A program made the position numbers and the translations under genes. This document shows, in pieces, positions 10,841 to 20,355 of a DNA stretch of 64,000 bases (positions are counted from its first letter, which is position 1; each line of letters starts with the position of its first letter). Below the pieces are notes generated by a model, which ran no database searches, had not been told where the DNA came from, and saw only the letters and a program-made list of their open reading frames with translations. Origin of the DNA: Lithospermum erythrorhizon. Its lineage: Eukaryota > Streptophyta > Magnoliopsida > Boraginales > Boraginaceae. The DNA lies in the NCBI GenBank assembly GCA_019722365.1, contig JADFUC010000398.1, positions 372,001 to 436,000 of the forward strand, given 5' to 3'.

Positions 10841-10929
10841 CCTCAAAATCCAAGTCAAGAATGCCAATAGTTTTGAAATCCTATTCAAATAGGTGATCAA
10901 AATTATAAGTTAGTAACTCAAATAACAAA
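10841..10929. repeat. 89-bp ultraconserved block of the dispersed repeat, copy 1
   Basis: Identical base for base to 28,823-28,911, while flanking sequence of the same repeat pair differs by many substitutions and indels. Positions 10,871-10,902 can form a hairpin: TTTTGA pairs with TCAAAA, and CCTATT with AATAGG, around a 2-nt loop with a 3x3 internal loop. Confidence 0.8.
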
Positions 10930-11810
10930 TAAGGAGTTATTAAAAAGACAAGAAAAAATCTTCCTTTCTCATACCTATGGTTTGAAAATTGTGAGAGCAA
11001 GAGGAGAATTCTTATCGATTCAGTAATGATGTTGTATTTAAAGCCTTCCTTTATATAAATAAGGATGTGTGCATATATGGAACTATAAAGCGACTTGCTC
11101 GTGAGAAAAGTAGAGTTGACAAAAATATAAAATTCCACCAAATTATATGGAATTTTTCGTATCATGCACTTCAAATTGGGGTGGCGAAATTACTACTCAG
11201 TCCCCAGATTAAGCTTTGCAGGTTATTTCCTTATACAGCTACTACGCTTAAAAGAAATATACATGGTAATAAGACAAAAGAAAATGAGTGGTAATCAAGT
11301 AATTAGCTATGACCATAAAAAGCAAAATGCCTCCTCCCCACCTTCTAGATGGTTCAACCACCGCTGGTACGGGGTCGAGTTCGTTTTTCCTTGGACATGA
11401 TATACTTTATTTGGTTATACAAGAAAATCCAAATAAATGCCCGAAAAATTCCAGAAAACTCGGCAAAACTCTAAAAAATATATAAATGATTTTAGACCCA
11501 CAGGAGGTCAAAATTAATTAGTCATAAAATCAACATGACTTAAATTAAGTATTCGTCATCGAATTAATTTTGACGCATCCTAGAGGATTTGAAGATTAAT
11601 TCAGCGATGTGAGATTAATTCTAAATCACGTGAGATTGGAACTAACTCAGATTAAATATTGACATGACTTAAATTAAATGCTCGACTAAGTTAAATTCCG
11701 TGATATAGAATTAATTCTAGAATGAAATTAATGCTAGACTTTCAATAAGTCAAAATTAATCACTGCATGACATTAAATGCGAGGTCCCAGCGATGCGTGT
11801 ATTAAGTAAC

Positions 11811-13310
11811 GTTGACATCAAAGGCATGCAGGTCGAACCCGACACCTACCAAGTATGTGCCCGAGTTCGAGAGGGCATTTGTAGATAGTTGAAATTTAAT
11901 AAATAAGTTTAATTAAATTCTATTTATTTTAATCGGTGAACTCGATTAAATAAAAGTCTATCACACAAGTTACACGAGGTGATTAGGGCTTCGACTCGAA
12001 ATCCAATAAAAATCGAACACGTGTAAAATAATAAGGGTTCCCGAGAATTAATGAATAATCGAAGTCAAAATTAGGGTTCATACATTAATTAACCTGAGTA
12101 CACCCAAACTCGAGCGAGGTTCTCGATAAAATAGCCCTGAATTAAATATCAATTAAAATTAGGGCTCGAAAATTCCTAATTTTATTACGATAAAATCCCC
12201 TATTTTGGCCTAAAATGGAAGTTTCGGAAGCCACGGGGCTTCAATGAAGGCTACAAAGAGGCAGGCAAAACAAAGACTACAGGAAGTTCGGGGTTAATAT
12301 AAATCGTTTAACACAGAAAATGTCAGGAACCTTAACACATCAAAATAGGCGCCCATATGAATTCTTGGAGACAAAGTAATTATAAATTGACAGTTGAATC
12401 TTGCGCCAAAATTAAGCGGTTAAGATCGTGATCGCTTTAGAAAATGGATCATTGTCGGAAGGCAGTATTGAAGCAGGCTATAAATATCCCCTTATAACTT
12501 GAAAATTCCATCATCAAACACAATAAAATACAACAAAAACTCTTGAGAGAATTTAATACAAAAACAAGCTACAAGGTATTTCTTAGAAAACCGGCCAAGT
12601 TTAATGCTTTTCAAGTAAAAGCAACCACCAGAACCACAAAGCCACCAAAAATACGAAATCTTGACGTAAAAGCCTAAATAGGTGCCTAAATTGAGAGCAG
12701 GAAAACGCAAAAATCTTTAAGCTCCCGAGGGAACAATAGGCACCTAATATTAGAGCTAGGTTGAATTACTACATAAACGCATTAATTTAGAACGACATCA
12801 AAGTTGAGAATACGATAAATTCGGGTTTCATAAATCAAATCCTCTGAGTTAAGCCAAAGGCCCGCAGTAGTAAATTGAGCGAGGATATAATTTGCATAGC
12901 CAGTATACCTTGTCGAAAGCAGTAAAATTTGCTAAAACCTCTTGACAATAATAAAGCGTATCCCATACGTGATAAGCGGCGCGAAGATCGGGGAATTAGT
13001 TGCTAAAGCACACGAAGATCGAGGGAGTAGGCTCTTTAAGCTTACTGAACTCGGTCCCAGCTTCTATGAGATCAAGTACGCTAAGCTTTGAAATCCGTCT
13101 AGTATCACAGTCGAGTCCGTAAACCATCTTGAGAATAAAAGGCTGCTTGGGCGCCCCGACTGAGCCGTATCAAATCGAGCCGAGTTGGTAAGTCTTGTCA
13201 TACAGGATCGTAGGTCAGAGACTACCGTATCAGGTTTAAATGCTCCGAGTCGGAAGCCTGAAGACTCGTGAATCCAGGTCAATATCTCTCGCTTGATTGA
13301 CAATTTGTTT
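11811..13310 (+). mobile_element. Continuation of gypsy-like LTR region with TATA box
   Basis: It extends the repeat of copy 1 beyond the part shared with copy 2. A TATA-like CTATAAATATCCCC at about 12,478 is followed by an A/C-rich segment typical of the R/U5 region of gypsy LTRs. Reading frames here are short. No PBS of the common TGGTATCAGAGC type is visible at the right end, so the boundary near 13,310 is only a change in sequence character. Confidence 0.4.
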
Positions 13311-14685
13311 AAAGGCCAAATGGGCGATGGTTGGACGTGTTCGTTTGATAAATCATGCTTTATATCTACATGGAATTTCCCCCGAGGATTTTGTTATATT
13401 GATGTACATACATTATAAATAATAAAATCTTTGTAACAATCACATGAAGGTTTATCATATAACAAAGTTCATTCAATTCTATGACATCTGACTTTGAAAA
13501 TATTGTAAACAAGGTAAATGATAATTAATTAAGCTAAATCTAATTACCAATGTCTAGGTGATTAACAAAATTAAGACATTAAATAGGATTAAGACACTAA
13601 ATAGGATAGACCAAAAATATTATCATCAATTCCACTTAGATTATCCAAATCCAAACATACCATTAAAATTACAGTATATTCTTTTAGTGAAGTAATGCGA
13701 GTAGGTAATCAATGATGTTAGCCGGCATTAGAGTATTTTAATTAATGTCCATGCCATGTGATGTAATTAGAGAAGCGAGACACATTAGCAATACTTTAAT
13801 GACTCGTTTAGTCTTATTTGTGTGATTCAAGGATGCATTGGGCAATGATCATTAAAAAATTAGCAACGAAAACAAGTAGAATCTTTTTGTTAAACCACTC
13901 CTCAAAATCTCAAAGCTCACTTTCATCTTATTCATATTCTTCTTCTTTCTTCTTCAAAGAATCTATAGAGCTTTTCAGGACTGGTGAAAAGGTCACAATT
14001 CTCCTGGGCGGCGATTTCTGCGTTATTTATAATCAAATTGTTGCAAGGTACCACACTAGCACTTTATTTTAATCATTTTATCTAGAAGGATTGTTGGTTT
14101 ATTTGTTCAATTATTAAAATTATTAAATTTTAATGTATTAGTTTTTTTTTCATCGATAGAAAATAATTTTAATGTGGTAATTGATTCAGACAACTTTAGT
14201 TTGAATCAAAATGTTAATAATATATTAAGGCAAAAATATTATATATTTATATATTTTTTGCAAAATATTATGCAATATATTAGAAGATATTTGATTTCAA
14301 GGTTTGAAATTTAGATATTAGAATGATCGCTTTTAAGAAGTTGAAGAGTTTTTTTTTTTTAAATCTAGTGACATTGTTTGATCCATCTATCTCTACTTTT
14401 AGTAGTGAATGGAGAAATTTGTCAAAATTGCACCATTTAGCAGTTTTCCCCCCCACTTGATTTTCATAGTCCATGTATTTTTTTTATTTTTTTTGATAAA
14501 AAAATGTACTCCATGTATTTAGGAGTACAATTTACAATGATACTCCACTTTATGATTCGTAATTGATGATTTCCAATCTTACCCCTTTAAAAATAAATGT
14601 AATATTAATTATTCTAAGAAGACCCAAATACCCCCACCAGGGACGTACTTACACTATTAGAAGGGTATTCACATCTTACATAACT
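13311..14685. other. AT-rich intergenic, no supported gene
   Basis: An ORF of 84 codons at 13,818-14,072 (+) has a serine-rich middle and no motif I recognise. It ends shortly before a sequence resembling a splice donor, but no partner exon was found. The rest is poly-A/T-interrupted DNA. Confidence 0.5.
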
Positions 14686-14760
14686 TTAGCTCGGTTGGTT
14701 GAGAAACACTCTTAGCATTGAAAATGCACAGGTTCGAGTCCAACTACTCTTTTTTTTATC
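14686..14760 (+). mobile_element. Second tRNA-derived SINE-like element
   Basis: An A-box-like TAGCTCGGTTGG (14,687-14,698, one mismatch to consensus) and a perfect B box GGTTCGAGTCC (14,731-14,741) lie 33 bases apart, then T-rich DNA. The first 34 bases are repeated exactly at 14,762-14,795. The element is very short, and no target-site duplication was resolved. A degenerate tRNA pseudogene is the alternative. I cannot fold a full cloverleaf, so I do not call a tRNA. Confidence 0.6.
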
Positions 14761-14761
14761 C

Positions 14762-14795
14762 TTAGCTCGGTTGGTTGAGAAACACTCTTAGCATT
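14762..14795 (+). repeat. Direct repeat of the SINE head (34 bp)
   Basis: It repeats 14,686-14,719 without mismatch and covers the A box but not the B box. It is either a truncated tandem copy or a slippage product. Confidence 0.75.
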
Positions 14796-14799
14796 TTAG

Positions 14800-16320
14800 T
14801 TTTGCACTCCCACATTTATATTTTCAAACTTTGCCTTCTATATTGTCACCAGTTCATCACGATATGCGTATAAATCTGGCGCTTAACTTGGCTGAGAGCC
14901 TGAACATTGGTCATTTTGCTCTTTATATATATAAGGGAGAAATGTAGCCGAATGTGTATCAAACACAGTAAAAATAGGTTTTTTGTGTGTTAGACAAGTA
15001 AGATTGTATTATATTTTGGACATCATGAGAAACCTATTTGTCGTTTGTGTTACACTAACAAGCGTATCAAATATGATTAATAAATTATCTGAGTGGAGAG
15101 AGAATTAGAGGATATAGACGATCATGCTCACAAATTTTGAAAATTATATTTTGACTATTAAAAATTAAATTTTACATTTTATTTATTAGCCAAGTTCTGC
15201 GCCTGCTTTATGTACTGGCATTTATATAATATAGATTCGGCTATATATAAAATTTCTATTTCCTCCATTTGTGTCGTGTGTTGGGCACGATACAGGTAGT
15301 TCTTGTCGTGTGTTGGACACAACATAATCTTTATATATCATGTTTTTACATGATATGGCAAGAAGACCCACATATTGAGAAATGGTTATACATGGTTTAA
15401 GTGTTCATTTGAATGGCCTAGTTTCAACTCTTGGGAGAAGCATTTTTAAGCAATTAATATATATTGGAAACACTCATTTATACTTTTAGGAATAATGTCA
15501 TATAAAAGAGTAACAATTATTTAAGCTCACTTATATATCAATGACAAAATCCGGTGCCGATGTCTTGTATAATTTACACATCCCCTCCATTTATTTCTCG
15601 GAAAAATAGAGGAAGGCAATAAGCCTACAAAACATAGAATAATCAAATGGAAAACCTAACTAGAAACAACTCTTGTATGGAGCTAAATGATTTTGTTGAG
15701 TTTACTATTAACTCAAATAAGTTGGAAATTTATGAAAGCTTTGCAATAACAGTTGAATGTTTCGTGTCTTTTGATCAACAATAGGTTTAAGGAGTAGAGT
15801 GAATGTGTCTTTGGCTTATATTTCGTAATGTTTTGATTAATAATACGATTGAGGAGTGAGGTCATGAAACTTGAAGTATAAAAACCAAAAGCCTTTTATC
15901 CTTCAAACTAGCATATAAATTATAGTAAAAACTATAAGAAATACGGAGTAGCACATTGTATTTTATGGACAAAATAAAATAGCACCTTGTCGGATTTTTG
16001 TCTTAAAAGCATGAATGGAGTACTAATTTACTATATTGTGGAAATTTTGATAATTTGCTATAAAATAAAAAATAAATCAGCAAATTTCCCCATGTGAATG
16101 TCCATAAACAACATCAAACCAACCAAGACACCACTTTGATCAGCTTTGTTTGAATGAGTGTAAAATTCCCACATTAAAATATTGGGAGAAACACAATCTT
16201 CGGTCACTTTAAAAGTGGTCAATTTGTTGATTACTTGCATCAATAATTACTAGATTTTGCTATATTAGTATTATTTCAGTTATAATTTGTATTATAAAAT
16301 GCGTAATAGTAAAAATTGGG
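14800..16320. other. AT-rich intergenic, no supported gene
   Basis: Short frames only. A 45-bp stretch near 15,270-15,330 contains two near copies of TCGTGTGTTGGACAC-type sequence. No gene, RNA or clear element edge was found. Confidence 0.5.
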
Positions 16321-16323
16321 TAG

Positions 16324-17551
16324 ATGAATTAGTCCAAATAAACGTTTCTTTGGGATACCACGTAAAATTTTTTGTGTTATTTCATTATAAATTAACTTTA
16401 CTTAATTTCTAATCTACGTACTTTATTTAGTTCTAACAAACACGTGTTTGAACATAACAAACTGTCGATGAATAGTCTGATACCGACAACGGATAGAGCG
16501 AAATTCGCTGCAACCCGAGGGAAAGCATGAGCAAACTCCTCCCGTTGTCGTGCACCAAAAGGTACCCCGGTAAGTAGTTCTACCGAACATCCTTGTCACT
16601 GCGATGTTCCATAAAACCCTTGAAATCATAAGTATTTGCCGCAGAAAGTGATAAAGTGCCTCTCGACTCCTGCTTGACTCAAAATTGCTTTGTTCCACCG
16701 TTTGCAACACCACGACAAAGCGAACGAGAAAACATACTACATTGCAAAACATACAAAGTTCCATGTTTAACTCCTTCAGAATCACATTTGAACCCCATAG
16801 ACAATGAACCCTCCACTATTTCTCTAAAGCTGAATCCATAACTTTGTTTATGACTGGAGATATCAAATCGATGTATAATCTACGACGCTTTGTCCTAATC
16901 TAAATTGAACGATCCCAGCGCCTGAATGGGCCATTAGCCATCGAAGCAGTACCCAGCGTCAAGCTGCTCATGGGTGAGAACCATCCCATACGAGACCGCA
17001 TGTGATCATGATACTCCGAATCACAGGGGCACACGTTGTTAAAATGTATGAAGCGTCGGCAACTAAGGTTATCTCTTTGAAATGCATACCACCCGTGGCA
17101 ATAACGATAATACCATTCTAGACCTTTTTACTACCTCATCACAGGACATGCAGGACAACTCCGTTATGTAATAAGCCTTGATCGCCTTGGGCCATGATCG
17201 AGTCATGAAGAACTTCTTCTTCGATGTATCACAATATTCACTAGTATTAACAACTAATGTATCATGAATGTCCAAACTAAGACTATGTGACAATATACTA
17301 CTATGGAAGGCAAAATTAGTTTCTTCCAAAGTCACATCATCTGAAACTATTCCTCCCAGTGAAGTTTTCTAACCTTTCAACTTTTACCGCATGCTTTTGT
17401 CGATAAAGCTGCTACGATACTAGTTTGTTATAACGAACACGTGTTTGTTATAGCAATCTGATCGCAGACTAGAAATTAAGTAAAAAACTTAAAAAAAAAT
17501 ACGCAGATTTTACGTGGTATCACAAACAAACGTTTGTTTGGACTAATTCAT
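16324..17551. mobile_element. Inverted-repeat (foldback-like) element, about 1.2 kb
   Basis: The left arm (about 16,324-16,464) and right arm (about 17,421-17,551) are reverse complements with moderate divergence. Shared blocks, read on + in the right arm, are GTTTGTTATAACGAACACG, AGAAATTAAGTAAA, TTTTACGTGGTATC and CAAACAAACGTTTGTTTGGA, then CTAATTCAT. The enclosed 950 bp has a 120-codon minus-strand frame (16,423-16,785) without a recognised domain. The TTTACGTGGTAT block is common in plant LTR elements, so two LTR fragments in opposite orientation are an alternative to a true TIR transposon. No clear target-site duplication was found. Confidence 0.55.
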
Positions 17552-17639
17552 GGCTTGAGCCACCGAAATTTCACTATAACGAGATGGGAGGAATATAAAT
17601 TATAAGCGAAATAGTTGAGTAATACAATATAAGCATGAA

Positions 17640-17896
17640 ACCTCACCCAACTATTTGGTGCAAGTATTCAAACGAACTTGATCTCCTTTATGGACCCTGA
17701 GGCGTTGTGTTTATCCCGAGTTTCGATGTGGTAGTTTTCTGACTCAATTCAAGACATCAAATTCGACACGTTATTTATAACAAACAAGCATTAGTGGGTC
17801 GAGGGTTACTTTTGGTTGAGTTCTTTTCAAATCTTTGCCAATTCCCCTAAGTACCGATCGTTTCCGTTATAACAAGCAGCAGTATTCGTTATAACA
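17640..17896 (+). mobile_element. Probable copia 5' LTR end
   Basis: The sequence ends GTATTCGTTATAACA directly before a full PBS. The words GTATTCGTTATA recur at the end of the LTR at 19,374-19,790, but the rest aligns poorly. The left edge is unknown and the right edge well supported. Confidence 0.45.
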
Positions 17897-17898
17897 AA

Positions 17899-17911
17899 TT
17901 GGTATCAGAGC
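17899..17911 (+). other. Primer-binding site, initiator tRNA-Met
   Basis: TTGGTATCAGAGC is the exact plant PBS complementary to the 3' end of initiator tRNA-Met. It lies two bases after LTR-terminal CA. Confidence 0.85.
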
Positions 17912-19360
17912 TTGGGTTCGGATCAGACAAAGAGATGGTAGTAAAAATTTGAAGGTTAGAGAAGTTCACTGTGAGAAATAGTTATGGATTACGCCAAAAT
18001 CCGGATGGGGCTAGTTCGCTCTCCGTAGTAAGTACACATAGTTTTAGTTCGGGCCTTCGCTGATGCACCTAGTTGCTAACACTAGTCGGGTTCTTGATAT
18101 ATGAGAAGTTCTTGACAGATTAGATGATGGGTCGAGGTGGCTTCCATGTCTTATTTACTATTGTATGGGTTAGTGCAGTATGTCCCGAAGGAGGGGATAC
18201 AACAGAAGGTCTCGGTGTTATCGTTATTATAGCGATGACATGCGGACATAGCATGGTGCCGATGCTCGTGACACGCCAATGTGTGTGTTCTAGTTTGAGT
18301 GTTCTATCGTATGTGTCTGGAAAGTGGTTCTTAATGTATGTGATTGGATGGTGGCGATATTTCAATAACAGTTCATTTGCGAGGCGGTTGAGATTGACTG
18401 TCAGTTAAGGACACGGATGGTAGATTTTGCACGATGAACAGGTAGACATGTGCACCGCTTTGGTATGAATTTATTATGCGTGTCTGTTAGGCAAAAGGTT
18501 CGGTTTATGGAAGAAGGTGAAGAGTTAACGATCTATAGGGTTGAAAGTTACGAAATGTGTACAGTAGTGTATGTTACTGCATGTTAATGCGTTTACGGTT
18601 CAGTGATATTGGTGTTGAAAGCAGTGTTTAATGAAGTAAGGTTGGTAGTAGTCGGGAAGAAAAGGCACTTCTCGTCGATGGCTAAAAATCGGTGGCGAGA
18701 GTTTTACGTAAACGTCATAGGGTAGCTTCGAGAATGTCGAAAACACTACCGTCTGGTACGAGGAGGGGGGCAAGCTAAATCTTTGATGATTCTGAAGAGT
18801 TCTCATGTGTTATACGGTATGATATTAAGACTATTTATTAAGCATTTCGATGGAGAGGAGATTTAAAATTTGGAATCGTAGAAATGACTACTTTCCCGAT
18901 TATGGCATACGGGGAAGAGGATCGTGACTTGCATTTTAAATGCTGATAGGATAGAGAAAGTAGGCATACTTTGGTATACACTAGTTCTATTTACGGTTTT
19001 TCGCATGGTGTTGATGTGGTACCATTGGGCGTCTGAAAAGTGGAGATGGTTCTATGGGTGGCGGTCAGCGGTGTTTGAACATCAGTGATACTTGTTTGAG
19101 GTAATTGTCGGTGATAGGGAAATATGTGAGTGGAGATCTTGGGCATTGTACATCTCTTACGAGTGTCAGCTAGACACATGCATAGGTGTTTAGTAGCGTC
19201 AGTGCAACTTGGAGCATACGGTATATTTGGCATTTTGAGTACATTTGGCCAGCATTTAGTACATATTCACTATCGAGCACGTATAATTTGCTCTAAGTAC
19301 ATTTAGTTACTGCGGGAGGATACGGTTTTTACGTTTATCAAATGCGAGGAGAATTTAAGT
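17912..19360 (+). pseudogene. Decayed copia internal region (gag start onward)
   Basis: Just downstream of the PBS the frames read like the N-terminus of a plant copia gag: a LKVEKF-like stretch, then SYGLRQNPDG, where intact elements have the FxGxNYxLW pattern. Stops and frameshifts are frequent, and I could not follow pol domains through the rest. The interval is only 1.5 kb, so most of pol is deleted. Confidence 0.5.
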
Positions 19361-19373
19361 CAAGGTGGAGATT

Positions 19374-19790
19374 TGTTGGAATTGAATCATGAATTGAGAG
19401 TTATGTAAAACTTCTCCATGCTCGAAGCTTTGGAAACCTGACCTTGGTCCTATAAAAGGAGGTGTAGTTTGTTGGATAATACTTACACAAATAGTTAGTA
19501 GATTTTCTTTATAATTAGTAGAGCACTCCAATTATTGATAAAGCTTTATAGTATGTCTAGTAATTCTATTCTATTAATTGTGTAGAATAGTAATTTTATT
19601 ATTAAGGTGTAGTGATTTACGTCGGGAAGCGTAGTTCTTTAAATACGTAATCTGTCTCAATGCAGTATGATGAAAATTTTGGTGGTTGTGCAGTGGTGCC
19701 CAAACACGTGTTTGGAATCTGCAAAATCTTAGTGTCTTTCCTTGAAGTATTTTCTTAATTACTTGTCTCGTCTGCGTATTCGTTATATAA
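19374..19790 (+). mobile_element. Copia 3' LTR
   Basis: It starts TGTTGGAATTGAATCATG after a polypurine tract (AAGGTGGAGATT, 19,362-19,373). It contains a TATA box (CCTATAAAAGGAGG near 19,450) and ends near GTATTCGTTATA. PPT, TG start and a promoter box in order support the call. The right end is approximate. Confidence 0.65.
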
Positions 19791-20355
19791 TGGCGTGTTG
19801 CTTTCTCTTGCATCCATTACATCAAGATCATATATTTTTACTTTTCTTATTATTCCATTTAGTCAACTTTTATTACATGTATAAAAGTACAGCTCTTTAC
19901 TAATATGGTACAATAAAATGAAGTCCTCCAACGGACCAACTAATTGTGTGAAATCTGTAGTGACTTAGCAAATTCAGTTTCAATTCGCTTAAATTTGGAG
20001 TAATGCTTCAGCAAATTCAATTTGCTTATTACATCTTTTTATTGTAAGATAGCTGATAAAATCACAACATAACGGTATAAATACAATAATTAGAATTTAT
20101 TTTGACGAGCCACACACCATATCCCCCAGCCCCTTACTAGTTTACAAAAATGTTCTAAAACAATTCAAATAAATGATGATATTCAAGAAATTTTGAATGG
20201 TTTTATAGGATAATAAGTCGAATTAAAAAACATAACGTACAGTATTTGATGCATTTACATATCTATGAAGAAGGGGGAGAATGAAGTAGCTCACAGTTAA
20301 TCATCCTTTATGTTCATACAACATTTTTTTTTATCGTAGGTGAACCAAAAAAGAG
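19791..20355 (+). promoter_or_regulatory. Upstream region of the NLR gene
   Basis: About 560 bp of AT-rich DNA lie between the copia LTR and the NLR start codon. An in-frame TGA at 20,341-20,343 lies five codons before the ATG at 20,356, with no other ATG between, so the start is fixed. A T-run followed by ATCGTAG at 20,327-20,339 could be a 5'-UTR intron acceptor. No distinct TATA box position can be proven. Confidence 0.4.

Larger units (their letters stand above)
9857..11810. mobile_element. Large dispersed repeat, copy 1 (Ty3/gypsy-like LTR)
   Basis: It aligns collinearly with 27,997-29,760. Matched blocks include GATGAACATG, GGAACTT, AAAGGGATTTCG, GAGCATTAGATATGAATTTCTAAAG-like sequence, an identical 89-bp block (10,841-10,929), TTTATATA near 11,050 and GACCCACA, followed by a run of ATTAATT-type motifs to GACATTAAATGCG at about 11,790. 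Overall similarity looks moderate with many indels. The length, the TATA-like motifs and adjacent gag-like frames in copy 2 suggest an LTR. It contains a SINE at 10,146-10,254 that copy 2 lacks. Confidence 0.6.

Noticed and set aside
14686..14760. A tRNA gene
   Set aside because: A and B boxes are present but no complete cloverleaf (acceptor stem pairing) could be drawn. It fits a SINE better.
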